12,646 nt of DNA, taken from positions 1 to 12,646 of the forward strand of contig JAKADF010000039.1 in NCBI GenBank assembly GCA_021820805.1. Reading direction: 5' to 3'. The position numbers and the translations under genes were made by a program. Numbering within the stretch: position 1 is the stretch's first letter; each line of letters begins with the position of its first letter. Origin of the DNA: Bacillota bacterium (GTDB lineage Bacteria > Bacillota > Bacilli > Alicyclobacillales > Alicyclobacillaceae). Below, in pieces: positions 1 through 9,256 of this stretch. The notes beneath the pieces are model-generated. The model did not search any database, was not told the origin of the DNA, and was given only the letters and a program-made list of their open reading frames with translations.

Positions 1-1
1 G

Positions 2-448
2 TACGAAATGTTTGAGTTTTTAAAAAACAGAGAGCTTACTATCATTACCAATAACCTGACGTTTATTATTAACTCGCTGCCTTATGATAATTTGACTATC
101 ATCTCCATTGGCGGAACACTGGAAAGAAAAACAAATTCATTTACCAGTTTGAAGAAGATTGATTTTTTCGAAGCATATAACATCAATAAGGCATTCATGG
201 CATCGACTGGTGTCTCTTTAGTAAACGGTGTGACAAACGCCTCTCCGGTTGAAAGCGAATTAAAGAAAATGGCCGTGGCAAAAAGTTCGACCACATTTTT
301 ATTGATCGACCATGGAAAATTTGGAAAACAGAGTTTGATGACATATTGCAGTTTGTCAGAAATCGATTATCTGGTCACAAATAGAGCGCCTGAGGAAAAA
401 TATTTGGAATACGCCAAAAATCACAATATCGAGATTGTCATGCCATAA
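2..448 (+). CDS. iolR: DeoR-family transcriptional repressor, probably IolR (C-terminal part; 5' end outside window)
   Basis: The reading frame is open from the left edge of the window, so the first ATG at 8 is internal. The N-terminal DNA-binding helix-turn-helix lies outside. What remains is the DeoR effector-sensing domain: the TIITNN block, an IGGTLERKT segment, NINKAFMASTG, a GVTNASPVE segment, the LLIDHGKFGK block and a final LVTNRAPEE segment. These match the usual DeoR C-terminal order, and the RKT..F and NINKAFM..TG stretches resemble my memory of Bacillus IolR more than other DeoR proteins. IolR represses iol genes until the 2-deoxy-5-keto-gluconate 6-phosphate made by IolC relieves it. 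Here the gene converges on the distal end of the operon, whereas in B. subtilis iolR is divergent from iolA. It ends in TAA at 446-448. The DeoR-family call is firm; IolR rather than a paralogue is an inference from motifs and context. Confidence 0.75.
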   Translation, partial: YEMFEFLKNRELTIITNNLTFIINSLPYDNLTIISIGGTLERKTNSFTSLKKIDFFEAYNINKAFMASTGVSLVNGVTNASPVESELKKMAVAKSSTTFLLIDHGKFGKQSLMTYCSLSEIDYLVTNRAPEEKYLEYAKNHNIEIVMP

Positions 449-471
449 CCATAGTATGAGTTAGTGAACAC

Positions 472-707
472 GTAAGAAAGCACTTGCAGGGGTTTATGGC
501 CATGATTGTTGAACTGTATCACCAAGAAAAAACACCGTCTGAAACTACAAGTGAATAGGGTGTAGGTAAATCGGCGTTGTATAAATGGGTAAGTAATCGC
601 AATAAAAAATTAGCCAGGAAATTACTCGGATTCACCGTGAGCAAGATAGCATTTTCGGTGCTCCAAAAATCCGAGTGGTAGTTGTTTCGCTACATTTCAA
701 GATTTAT
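472..707 (+). mobile_element. Decayed IS3-family insertion sequence remnant (orfA and orfB fragments)
   Basis: From about 472 one frame reads as the helix-turn-helix start of an IS3-type OrfA: a RKH..F opening, then MIVELYHQEKTPSE (from 502), an in-frame TAG at 556-558, and GVGKSALYKWV. The stop falls where OrfA proteins usually have the Tyr of an EYGV segment. From 606 another frame reads as the middle of OrfB: ITRIHREQDSIFGAPKI, the usual I..IH.ES...YGAPKI block, followed by a string of Val and SLHFKI, with a stop by about 717. The OrfA tail, the OrfB start and the whole DDE catalytic part are missing, so the element cannot move itself. No terminal inverted repeats or target duplication were recognised. 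The right edge is approximate and overlaps the last codons of iolJ on the other strand. The family call rests on short motifs. Confidence 0.65.
624..676. repeat. Imperfect inverted repeat, possible hairpin between the convergent genes
   Basis: The 9-base arm ACTCGGATT at 624-632 is the exact reverse complement of AATCCGAGT at 668-676. Directly inside it, CACCG (633-637) pairs with CGGTG (656-660), leaving a 7-base bulge and an 18-base loop. It lies in the OrfB-like part of the IS remnant, between the regulator and iolJ, which converge. A role in stopping transcription from both sides is possible, but neither strand has a T-run directly after the stem. The pairing is seen; the function is a guess. 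Confidence 0.4.
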
Positions 708-1551
708 GACTGGTATTAAACTCCCGCATTTTTTGCTTGACAGTATCGACAATCGCTTCTCGCCCCGGTGTCAAAATGGATCGCGGCGCGTACAACTTAG
801 TGTCGTTCGCAAGCACCGCGCGAACAGCGAGCGTCCACGCCTGAATGCATTCCGTATTGATGTTAATTTTGGCATGCCCGTATTCAATAGACTTTTGGAT
901 CTGATGAGGCGGGATACCAGAAGCTCCATGAAGAACTAGTGGCACCTCAACCAGTGCTGATATGATTTTCATTTCACTGAACCCAAGCTTGGGTTCACCA
1001 TGATACTCACCGTGTACAGAGCCAAGTGCTGCCGCCAATGCTTCAACTCCAGTTTCCTTAACCAGACTCAGACACTCCTTTGGATCTGCGTACTTGATTC
1101 CGCCAATCAGTCCATCCTCCATTCCGCCCACTGTCCCCACTTCCGCCTCTACAGACACATTCCTAGAGCGAGCGTAATCGACCACTTCCTTGGTCATAGC
1201 GATATTTTGCTCAATAGGAAAATGCGAACCATCAATCATCACAGAACTGAACCCAGCGTCTATCGCCATCTTGCACCGTTCAACACTCACCCCATGATCC
1301 AGATGCAGCGCCACAGGTACCGATATTGCCATTTCATCCAGCAACGCGTTGACCATGGCCACAATGACGCTAAATCCGCCCAAAAAATCCACCATTCTGT
1401 CAGAAGCGCCGAGAATCACCGGCGCGCGTTCCGCTTCCGCCGCTTGCAAAATACCCCGTATCCATTGCAAGCCGTTGATACTGTATTGTCCAACGGCATA
1501 CTTACCTGCTTTCGCCTTGATCAGCATATCTTCTATAGAAACTAATGTCAC
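697..1551 (-). CDS. iolJ: 6-phospho-5-dehydro-2-deoxy-D-gluconate aldolase (class II aldolase family) IolJ
   Basis: IolJ cleaves 2-deoxy-5-keto-D-gluconate 6-phosphate into dihydroxyacetone phosphate and malonate semialdehyde. The protein is a zinc-dependent class II aldolase of about 284 residues, the normal family length. Visible blocks, numbered from the GTG start, are YSINGLQW near 23-30, the HLDHG motif with Asp85 and zinc-ligand His86, MIDGSH (105-110), AEVGTVGG (136-143), GSVHG with His180, LHGASG with His208, and the phosphate-binding KININTE near 228-234. I chose GTG at 1551 because AGGGGAGG sits 8 bases upstream and the protein then begins VTLVSIEDML, like known IolJ. An ATG at 1578 would add nine residues unlike the family. 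It is the last gene of the iol operon, after the iolH remnant. Its 3' end abuts an IS3 scar, yet the C-terminus (KMREF...) looks complete. DhnA- or FbaA-type fructose-bisphosphate aldolase is the main alternative, but the operon context favours IolJ. Confidence 0.93.
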   Translation of the reverse strand: MTLVSIEDMLIKAKAGKYAVGQYSINGLQWIRGILQAAEAERAPVILGASDRMVDFLGGFSVIVAMVNALLDEMAISVPVALHLDHGVSVERCKMAIDAGFSSVMIDGSHFPIEQNIAMTKEVVDYARSRNVSVEAEVGTVGGMEDGLIGGIKYADPKECLSLVKETGVEALAAALGSVHGEYHGEPKLGFSEMKIISALVEVPLVLHGASGIPPHQIQKSIEYGHAKININTECIQAWTLAVRAVLANDTKLYAPRSILTPGREAIVDTVKQKMREFNTSHKS

Positions 1552-1559
1552 AAATATGT

Positions 1560-1567
1560 CCTCCCCT
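1560..1567 (-). promoter_or_regulatory. Ribosome binding site selecting the GTG start of iolJ
   Basis: AGGGGAGG on the minus strand lies 8 bases before GTG at 1551. It falls inside the coding frame of the longer ATG-1578 candidate, which argues for the shorter protein. Confidence 0.7.
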
Positions 1568-1621
1568 AGCATCTTCATTCAAAGCCTCTACATGTTATCG
1601 CAACCATTTGTTTGACAATAG

Positions 1622-1887
1622 TTAAAGTCCAAGTCCTTCTCTCATTTTTTGCAGCATAAATCGACTCGACTCATCGGCCTTATCGACCCAGGCAAACACT
1701 GAACTAGTAGCAATTCCATCAAAGTTCATTGATTTCAGTTTTTGAAATATTGATGAATCGTTACCTCAGCGCCTGGCGGGTTGACGATGTAACGCAAACC
1801 ATTCGCCGCTTTGTGATTGAACGTATCTGCAAACAAAACATGTTGCAGTCGTTCACCCGCATAGTCGAACATTGCCGCGATATTCAT
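1622..1887 (-). pseudogene. iolH: iolH remnant, with internal deletion and frameshift
   Basis: Frame one runs from ATG 1887 to TGA 1735 and gives 50 residues including [18 protein letters not shown] and [12 protein letters not shown]. Frame two runs to TAA at 1622 and gives [20 protein letters not shown] followed by [15 protein letters not shown]. Both are consecutive pieces of the C-terminal part of IolH, a xylose-isomerase-like TIM-barrel protein of about 290 residues whose exact role is unsettled. The usual HLDIGQGEV segment and the residues after it, expected between IHQ and the FDGIAT block, are gone, and the frame shifts there. About 190 N-terminal residues are missing, apart perhaps from the opening MNIA, which resembles the usual IolH start and follows a GAAGGGA ribosome-binding-like stretch. 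The position between iolG and iolJ is where iolH sits in Bacillus. The piece lacks most of the barrel and cannot be functional. Confidence 0.82.
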
Positions 1888-1914
1888 TCGCTATCCCGTC
1901 CCTTCTTCGGTTAA

Positions 1915-3830
<1,916 letters not shown>

Positions 3831-3852
3831 GAGAAGAGGAGTCCTTCCTTGA

Positions 3853-5763
3853 TTAATATTGTTTTGCGTTCAATAGATTTTGGCGTTGCTGTTCATATGC
3901 CTTAATAATGCTCTCGCGATCTGCCTGTGCGGCAAGTCCGACATGCCACCAACTTTCGTAACCATCCGACATCGTTTTCGGAAGAACTTTCATCTCAATC
4001 AAAGTGGTTACATCTTGTTGCCTTGAATCAGCCAGGGCCGCATGCAATTCCTCCACGGTTTTGACGCGATACACTTTTGCACCATATCCTTCGGCGATTT
4101 TCGCATAATCCACGTTGACGATCCGGTGATCATGATTGCGAAATTCGCAAAAGAACCCTTCACTGCCGTTTTCCATTTGTAAATTGCTGATACAGCCAAA
4201 CCCCGAATTGTCAAACAGCAAAATGTTGATTTTGTGGTGGTATTGTATAGAGGTTAAAAGTTCAGAGTGTAACATGAGAAAACTGCCATCGCCAACAAAT
4301 GAATATACTTCTTTCGTCGGTTCCGCCAGTTTAACGCCAAGCGCCCCCGCAATTTCATAGCCCATGCACGAATACCCATATTCGACGTTATAGGTATTGG
4401 GCATCACCGGATTCCATAAGCGCTGCAAATCGCCAGGGAGCGACCCTGCCGAACCGACCACAACGCTGTCGGGCGCAATCGCTTCGTTGATGGCAATAAG
4501 GGCCGTGGTTTGCGCTAGCTCCGTCTCCAAGGCATCTGCATACTCGTTTAACACTTCTTGTGAAAACTGGTTCTTAATTTCAGGAACAAAATTCTCCCTG
4601 GTAAAGGTCACGTTGGCGAGCCGTTCGCGCTCTGCCAACCATTCTGCTTTCAAGGCAACCAGTTCATCGCCATAGTCACTTACATAATCGCCCAACAAGG
4701 CAGCCAACTGTTCCAGGGTTGTTTTTGCGTCAGCAACCACCTGAAAGGCATCCAGTTTATAAGTCTGTAAGCGGCTGACATTGATATTCAAGAAACGAGC
4801 CTTGCTGAAGTCAAACGCGGTTTTCGACGATGTGGAAAAATCCGTATACCTCGTGCCAACACCGATAATCAAATCCGTCTGCCGTGCCACCTTATTCGCG
4901 GCAAGGGTTCCCGTGATTCCTAAACCACCCAGATTGTTTTTGAACGTGGAAGGGACCGCCGATTTACCCGCCTGCGTTTCCACAAGAGGAATATTGTGCC
5001 TTTCAGAAATTTCCCTTAGTATATCGTTAGCCTCAGAATATTTTGCGCCACCGCCGATCACAATGATCGGCCTCTGACTGCTCTTGACGAGTTGCGCCGC
5101 GCCGTTTATTTCCCGGGCGGTCGGCGCTTTGCGATCCACGTAATGCACACGCTTTTGAAAGAATTCCTCCGGAAAGTCATACGCTTCGCCTTCCACGTCT
5201 TGTGCGAGGCATATTGTCGCAGGTCCCCCTCTTGCCGGATCAGTCAACACCTCAAATGCCCGTAGCAGACTGGACATCAGTTGTTCAGGACGGGTAATGC
5301 GATCCCAGTACCTGCTTACTGGCTTTAAGCTGTCATTGGTGGTTATAGCCGCGCTGTATTCCTGTTCGACCTGCTGCAAAACGGGATCGGGTTGGCGCGT
5401 TGCAAAGGTGTCAGCAGGCAATAACAAGACAGGAATGTTATTCGCCAACGCTGTTGCGGCAGCCGTCACCAGGTTGGCCGATCCCGGTCCCACAGAGGTA
5501 GATACCGCATAGATTTTGCGTCGCAGCATTTGCTTGCTGTAAGCAACGGCAGCGAGCGCCATCCCCTGTTCATTTTTTCCCTGAATAATTTTCAGGTGAC
5601 CTGAATCCTGTTCAAGCGCTTGGCCTATACCAAGCACATTACCGTGACCAAATATGCTAAAAATCCCTTCTACAAAAGGAAATTCCTCATCATCCACGTG
5701 TAGATACTGCGCATTTAGAAACTTGACGAGTGCTTGAGCCGTTGTTAAACGAATGATCCGCAT
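3853..5763 (-). CDS. iolD: 3D-(3,5/4)-trihydroxycyclohexane-1,2-dione hydrolase (ThDP-dependent) IolD
   Basis: IolD hydrolytically opens the ring of the trihydroxycyclohexanedione to 5-deoxy-D-glucuronate, using thiamine diphosphate and Mg2+. The 636-residue protein has the three-part layout of the acetohydroxyacid-synthase-like family. The pyrimidine-binding domain comes first, with GKNEQG giving the activating Glu at about 65 and [10 protein letters not shown] near 88-97. A central domain includes the VIGGGAKYS and ETQAGKS blocks. The C-terminal pyrophosphate-binding domain has GDGSF at about 491 and FDNSGFG some 27 residues later, the classic GDG...N metal/ThDP motif. A GTG at 5772 in the same frame would add MNK. 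I prefer ATG at 5763 because GAGGTG lies 6 bases upstream, whereas the GTG would lie inside that site. The TGA of iolC (5774-5776) overlaps the site, suggesting coupling. Length and residues look intact. Confidence 0.96.
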   Translation of the reverse strand: MRIIRLTTAQALVKFLNAQYLHVDDEEFPFVEGIFSIFGHGNVLGIGQALEQDSGHLKIIQGKNEQGMALAAVAYSKQMLRRKIYAVSTSVGPGSANLVTAAATALANNIPVLLLPADTFATRQPDPVLQQVEQEYSAAITTNDSLKPVSRYWDRITRPEQLMSSLLRAFEVLTDPARGGPATICLAQDVEGEAYDFPEEFFQKRVHYVDRKAPTAREINGAAQLVKSSQRPIIVIGGGAKYSEANDILREISERHNIPLVETQAGKSAVPSTFKNNLGGLGITGTLAANKVARQTDLIIGVGTRYTDFSTSSKTAFDFSKARFLNINVSRLQTYKLDAFQVVADAKTTLEQLAALLGDYVSDYGDELVALKAEWLAERERLANVTFTRENFVPEIKNQFSQEVLNEYADALETELAQTTALIAINEAIAPDSVVVGSAGSLPGDLQRLWNPVMPNTYNVEYGYSCMGYEIAGALGVKLAEPTKEVYSFVGDGSFLMLHSELLTSIQYHHKINILLFDNSGFGCISNLQMENGSEGFFCEFRNHDHRIVNVDYAKIAEGYGAKVYRVKTVEELHAALADSRQQDVTTLIEMKVLPKTMSDGYESWWHVGLAAQADRESIIKAYEQQRQNLLNAKQY

Positions 5764-5769
5764 CTTATT

Positions 5770-5775
5770 CACCTC
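5770..5775 (-). promoter_or_regulatory. Ribosome binding site of iolD, overlapping the iolC stop
   Basis: GAGGTG on the minus strand precedes ATG 5763 by 6 bases. It contains the competing in-frame GTG (5772-5770) and overlaps the TGA of iolC at 5776-5774, so it decides the start and hints at coupled translation. Confidence 0.65.
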
Positions 5776-6748
5776 ATTGTGTGATCAATTGCTCGATTTC
5801 CGCCACAGTCGGCATCGCCTCCGAAGAACTGTGTCGACTTACCACAATAGCTGCGGCAGCGCTGCCATATTGCAAAGCGGTTGCAACGTCTTTGTTAGAC
5901 AGTATGGCAAACAAAAAAGCAGCAGCGTACGAGTCGCCAGCACCAAACGTTTTTAAAACGTTTGATTTAAAGGCCTCTGCGCGGTACACTTCCCCGGTTT
6001 TCAAATAGGCATAAGATCCGCTCGTTCCATGCTTGATCACCACCATCTCTGGCGAGTGAGCGAATAAATGACGAACGGTCAGTGCATTGTCGCCTACCTC
6101 CGAGCGGTTTTCCAACGCATCGTATTCATCGCGTGTACCAATGACAATATCGGATTGTTCTGCTACAAGAGAGTAATAAACTGCGGTTTCTTCTCTAGAT
6201 TTCCACGTGTATGGGCGGTAATCCAATTCAAAAACTACTTTTACGTCGTTATTCCTTGCCAGACTTAGCGCTTTTAACACCGCTTCTCGCGACGGACTCA
6301 TCGCAAGACCTGTCCCTGAGATCAGGAGAATTTTTGACCGTTTGATGTAATTCTCTTGCACTTCAGATGTAGCCAGGTAAAGATCAGCCACTTCCTCACG
6401 GTACATCAGGATACTGCACTCGTTGGGGCTCTTGATTTCAGTAAATGTAAGTCCTGTTTTATGCCCTTCGAGATCGATCACCATGCCTGTGGTATCGACG
6501 CCCGCATGGCGCATGAACTGTTCAATGAAGCGCCCATGTTGATCATCCGAAACCTTTCCAATGAATCCTGTATTCAATCCTAGCTTGGAGGCGCCAATCA
6601 CGATGTTCGCCGGACTGCCGCCTACGTACTTCGAAAAAGTAAGTGTTTCTTCCATAGGGCGATTGTATTCAACGGAATTAAGGTCAATGGCCGCCCTCCC
6701 TATGGCTATGATGTCAAATTCTCTCGTGTTATTGAACGCAACATTCAT
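5774..6748 (-). CDS. iolC: 5-dehydro-2-deoxygluconokinase IolC (PfkB/ribokinase family)
   Basis: IolC phosphorylates 2-deoxy-5-keto-D-gluconate at C6 with ATP. The phosphorylated product is the aldolase substrate and also the inducer that releases IolR in Bacillus. The 324-residue protein is a PfkB-family sugar kinase. It opens with FDIIAIGRAAIDLNS, has the substrate-side GGSPANIVIGASKLG block from residue 43, and near the C-terminus the PfkB signature TFGAGDSYAAAF at 267-278 with catalytic base Asp272. A Lys precedes TFGAGD where many ribokinases have Asp, as in my recollection of other IolC proteins. ATG 6748 follows a purine-rich AAGGATGGGATAGG stretch. The gene starts 12 bases after the iolB stop and its own stop lies in the iolD ribosome binding site. 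It looks intact. Confidence 0.95.
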   Translation of the reverse strand: MNVAFNNTREFDIIAIGRAAIDLNSVEYNRPMEETLTFSKYVGGSPANIVIGASKLGLNTGFIGKVSDDQHGRFIEQFMRHAGVDTTGMVIDLEGHKTGLTFTEIKSPNECSILMYREEVADLYLATSEVQENYIKRSKILLISGTGLAMSPSREAVLKALSLARNNDVKVVFELDYRPYTWKSREETAVYYSLVAEQSDIVIGTRDEYDALENRSEVGDNALTVRHLFAHSPEMVVIKHGTSGSYAYLKTGEVYRAEAFKSNVLKTFGAGDSYAAAFLFAILSNKDVATALQYGSAAAAIVVSRHSSSEAMPTVAEIEQLITQ

Positions 6749-6760
6749 CCTATCCCATCC

Positions 6761-7579
6761 TTACTCACGTTCAAGTATCCACTCGTGGTCTGGATCATTG
6801 TAGAATTTCCAGATGCGTGTGGGTCCTGCCATAACATTTAGATAGTACGAGGTGTAGCCGTCAGGGACTCCCACCGGGTGATATCCCTTAGGTACGATGA
6901 CCACGTCACCATTTTTCACCGTCATCGTTTCATCAAGCGTCAGGTCATCCGTGTACACCCTTTGAAAGACAAACCCCTGCTGTGGATTCATTTCGTGATA
7001 ATACGTTTCTTCGAGAAACGATTCGTGTGGCAAGTTGTCTTGGTCATGTTTATGCGGCGGATAACTCGACCAGTTTCCACCTTCCGTAAACACCTCGACT
7101 ACCAGCAAGTTGTCAGCAAAAGAATCAGAATCAGACAAAATATTATGAACAAGGCGCTTGTTGTTGTATTTGCCTCGATACTCTATCCTATTATCGGACG
7201 CCTTGATCAGCCTGGTCGGCAGTTGTCTAAGAGACGGAGCGCTACACAAGACCACACGCGCCTGACTCACTGCTTCTACCTTAAAACTCTGACCGCCCGG
7301 TACATACACACTATCCGTCGGCTTTTTTTCAAACACGCTCCCCCGTGTTCCAAGATTCAGGTAGTTTTCACCGTTGGCAAACACGTTGATTTTCCCTGTC
7401 ATGGCCACGATGCAGTACTCTTGCTTGTTCGCGTTTTCACTGTACGTCGCACCGGGAGCGATATCGATAATTTTTAAGCCCACATAGTTTAAAGGCGAAT
7501 TTGCGCTTGTCACCTCATGAATTATTGTTACACCTGACGTTACTTCACCGTACTTAGGTTTCATGAGCAATTGACTCAT
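6761..7579 (-). CDS. iolB: 5-deoxy-glucuronate isomerase IolB
   Basis: IolB isomerises 5-deoxy-D-glucuronate to 2-deoxy-5-keto-D-gluconate. The 272-residue protein is a two-lobed cupin of normal length. The N-terminal lobe has CIVAMTGKINVF and KPTDSVYVPGG. The C-terminal lobe carries the metal-binding cluster SSYPPHKHDQDNLPHESF, with His176 and His178, then FLEETYYHE and the second cupin motif GYHPVGVPDGYTSYYLNVM with His234. It ends in the family-typical DPDHEWILERE. I chose ATG at 7579 over an upstream in-frame ATG at 7606. GGAGGT lies 7 bases before 7579, the protein then begins MSQLLMKPKYGEV as in other IolB proteins, and the nine extra residues of the longer form would cover the ribosome binding site. 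It follows iolA by 41 bases. Confidence 0.96.
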   Translation of the reverse strand: MSQLLMKPKYGEVTSGVTIIHEVTSANSPLNYVGLKIIDIAPGATYSENANKQEYCIVAMTGKINVFANGENYLNLGTRGSVFEKKPTDSVYVPGGQSFKVEAVSQARVVLCSAPSLRQLPTRLIKASDNRIEYRGKYNNKRLVHNILSDSDSFADNLLVVEVFTEGGNWSSYPPHKHDQDNLPHESFLEETYYHEMNPQQGFVFQRVYTDDLTLDETMTVKNGDVVIVPKGYHPVGVPDGYTSYYLNVMAGPTRIWKFYNDPDHEWILERE

Positions 7580-7586
7580 TCTTAGC

Positions 7587-7592
7587 ACCTCC
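7587..7592 (-). promoter_or_regulatory. Ribosome binding site selecting the ATG-7579 start of iolB
   Basis: GGAGGT on the minus strand lies 7 bases upstream of ATG 7579. It lies within the extra nine codons of the longer ATG-7606 candidate, which has no comparable site. Confidence 0.75.
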
Positions 7593-7620
7593 GGATCTGT
7601 CGGCATCTTGCATCCGGCAA

Positions 7621-9084
7621 TTAATCAAAACTTGGCGTCACATAGCGGGCCGTGACCACTTTTTTTCGCGTGTAAAAATCGACACTATCTTTTCCGTTCG
7701 CATGCAGAGTACCAAAAAAGGACGACTTCCAGCCGGAGAACGGGAAGAATGCCATCGGAGCCGGTACACCTAAATTAACACCGAGCATCCCTGCATCAAT
7801 GTTTTCGCGAAAGTATCGAATAGCGGACGCATTCGATGTAAAGATGCAAGCCCCATTCGCATACTCAGAACGATTGGCAATTTCCACGGCCTCTTTAAGG
7901 TTTTTTACACGAATGACGGATAAAAGCGGAGCGAAAATTTCATTCTTCCAAATCGTCATGTCAGTCGTAACCCCTTCGAAAATGGTGGGGCCGATAAAAA
8001 ACCCTTCGTCCAGCATGCTATCGCGTCCGTCACATACCAATTTAGCGCCTTCTTCGACACCCTTTTCGATATAATTAATGGTGCGTTTTTGATTTTCTTC
8101 CCGAATGACAGGGCCAAGAAACACCCCTTCCTCCAAACCGTTACCCATTTTAATTTGGTTTGTTTTTTCTGCAAGTTTGGCTATAAATTCATCAGCAATT
8201 TCCTCTTCGACTGTCACTACAGATGCGGCCATGCAACGTTCTCCAGCGGAACCGAAAGCGGATCCAATGACGTTGGTGGTGGCATCCTCAATATTGGCGT
8301 CCCGCATGACAATGATATGGTTTTTGGCCCCAGCTAACACCTGGACACGCTTTAAGTTCTCACTTCCTCTTTTATAAACGTATTCGCCCACCGTTTTGGA
8401 GCCAACAAACGAAACCGCCTTGACTGCTGGATGGTCCAAAATTCCATTGACGACTTCGTGCGCCCCATACACCACATTAAAAACGCCTTTTGGCAATCCT
8501 GCCTCTGTGAACAATTCTACTAAGGTTTTAGTTAGTAACGGCGCCTTTTCGGATGGTTTCAAGACAAAAGTGTTCCCTAGCGAAATGGCCATGGGGAACA
8601 TCCAGCACGGCACCATCATGGGGAAATTAAACGGCGTGATCCCACCGACCACGCCAATTGGATATCGGTAGTTCGTCGCTTCAACATCGGTCGCAATTGA
8701 GGAAAGTGAATCTCCCATCATCAGAGACGGGGTCCCTGCAGCAAACTCCACGTTTTCAATACCGCGCTGGACCTCTCCCATTGCCTCGGAAAGACTTTTT
8801 CCATTCTCCATCGTAATTAATCGTGCCAACTCTTGTTTATGTAGCGATAATAATTGCTGGTAAGTAAAAAGTATTTTCGAACGACGCGGAACAGGAACCC
8901 TCTTCCAATCCTCAAAAGCCGCTTTGGCCACCTCAATCGCATAGGTGATATCTTCACTCGTTGAAAAGGGTACATACGCAATGATTTCTTTTGTAGCGGG
9001 ATTGTAAACCTCTTCGTAGTAACTCGTCTTGCTCTCGATCCATTCACCATTAATATAGTTTTTCAAACTTTCAGCTTGTGCCAT
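7621..9084 (-). CDS. iolA: Malonate-semialdehyde / methylmalonate-semialdehyde dehydrogenase (CoA-acylating) IolA
   Basis: IolA oxidises malonate semialdehyde with NAD and CoA to acetyl-CoA and CO2, the last step of the pathway. It also acts on methylmalonate semialdehyde from valine breakdown. The 487-residue protein is a class of aldehyde dehydrogenase without the usual ELGGK general-base Glu; at that place it reads LAGAKNH, as expected for the CoA-dependent MMSDH group. Other marks are [12 protein letters not shown] near 144-155, FVLKPSEK near 173-180, SFVGSK, and [11 protein letters not shown] with catalytic Cys284 after Arg283. ATG 9084 has AGGAGGT 6 bases upstream and gives the family-typical N-terminus with YINGEW. 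A longer in-frame ATG at 9156 would add 24 residues but has no ribosome binding site and would overlap candidate operator sequence. iolA is first in the operon, behind the promoter at 9198-9226. Confidence 0.96.
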   Translation of the reverse strand: MAQAESLKNYINGEWIESKTSYYEEVYNPATKEIIAYVPFSTSEDITYAIEVAKAAFEDWKRVPVPRRSKILFTYQQLLSLHKQELARLITMENGKSLSEAMGEVQRGIENVEFAAGTPSLMMGDSLSSIATDVEATNYRYPIGVVGGITPFNFPMMVPCWMFPMAISLGNTFVLKPSEKAPLLTKTLVELFTEAGLPKGVFNVVYGAHEVVNGILDHPAVKAVSFVGSKTVGEYVYKRGSENLKRVQVLAGAKNHIIVMRDANIEDATTNVIGSAFGSAGERCMAASVVTVEEEIADEFIAKLAEKTNQIKMGNGLEEGVFLGPVIREENQKRTINYIEKGVEEGAKLVCDGRDSMLDEGFFIGPTIFEGVTTDMTIWKNEIFAPLLSVIRVKNLKEAVEIANRSEYANGACIFTSNASAIRYFRENIDAGMLGVNLGVPAPMAFFPFSGWKSSFFGTLHANGKDSVDFYTRKKVVTARYVTPSFD

Positions 9085-9090
9085 CTTTAT

Positions 9091-9097
9091 ACCTCCT
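9091..9097 (-). promoter_or_regulatory. Ribosome binding site selecting the ATG-9084 start of iolA
   Basis: AGGAGGT on the minus strand lies 6 bases before ATG 9084, a near-perfect Shine-Dalgarno. It sets the start of iolA 24 codons inside the longest open frame. Confidence 0.8.
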
Positions 9098-9123
9098 AAA
9101 AGTTCATCCATCTGCGGCAACTT

Positions 9124-9154
9124 AAATTCCAACTGTACATCATCAAATTGCAAC
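9124..9154 (-). repeat. Direct repeat in the iolA leader, 21-base offset
   Basis: On the minus strand GTTGCAATTT (9154-9145) and GTTGGAATTT (9133-9124) match at 9 of 10 bases. Their starts are 21 bases apart, about two helical turns, so both would face the same side of the DNA. They lie in the untranslated leader between the promoter and iolA. Tandem sites of this kind would suit IolR, which binds direct repeats in B. subtilis, but I do not see a clear match to the Bacillus IolR consensus. Confidence 0.35.
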
Positions 9155-9158
9155 ATTT

Positions 9159-9178
9159 AGATAATATAATGGTTATCT
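9159..9178. promoter_or_regulatory. Candidate operator palindrome downstream of the iol promoter
   Basis: AGATAA at 9159-9164 and TTATCT at 9173-9178 are exact reverse complements with an 8-base spacer. With a start site near 9191, the palindrome would lie roughly at +13 to +32, where a bound repressor could block elongation or promoter clearance. The symmetry is seen; which protein binds is unknown. Confidence 0.45.
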
Positions 9179-9197
9179 TTTGGCTAATTTCAAGTTC

Positions 9198-9226
9198 ATA
9201 ATACTACCCCAAGCATTTCCAGTCAA
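9198..9226 (-). promoter_or_regulatory. Sigma-A-type promoter of the iol operon
   Basis: On the minus strand TTGACT (9226-9221) and TATTAT (9203-9198) are separated by exactly 17 bases. The match to the housekeeping -35/-10 consensus is strong (5 of 6 and 5 of 6). It lies 114 bases upstream of iolA, in the only sizeable intergenic gap (9085-9256) on the right side of the operon, and no other gap within the operon offers an equal match. Transcription would start near 9191, leaving a leader of about 107 bases with the candidate operator sites. Confidence 0.72.
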
Positions 9227-9256
9227 TAGAATCATATAGGGAGTATGCAAATGAGG

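Noticed and set aside
1000..1545. 181-residue plus-strand open frame opposite iolJ
   Set aside because: It has no recognisable domain and no good ribosome binding site, and it lies wholly antisense to a well-supported aldolase gene.
1592..1618. Possible separate promoter for iolJ (TTGTCA and TAACAT on the minus strand)
   Set aside because: The spacing is only 15 bases and the -10 match is weak; readthrough from the operon promoter is the simpler explanation.
1729..1914. 61-residue plus-strand open frame
   Set aside because: It lies opposite the iolH remnant, has no family signature, and is explained as the antisense shadow of decayed coding sequence.
6878..7477. 199-residue plus-strand open frame inside iolB
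   Set aside because: It is antisense to a highly conserved gene, and its His/Arg/Phe-rich composition is typical of a shadow frame.
9085..9156. 24-residue N-terminal extension of IolA from ATG 9156
   Set aside because: It has no ribosome binding site, runs through the leader and the strong Shine-Dalgarno at 9091-9097, and the family N-terminus begins at ATG 9084.
9085..9256. Catabolite-response (cre) site in the iol control region
   Set aside because: No stretch on either strand fits the cre consensus well enough to report.
9227..9256. Terminator between the dehydrogenase gene and the iol promoter
   Set aside because: No stem with a following T-run is visible, so the upstream genes may read through into the iol operon.
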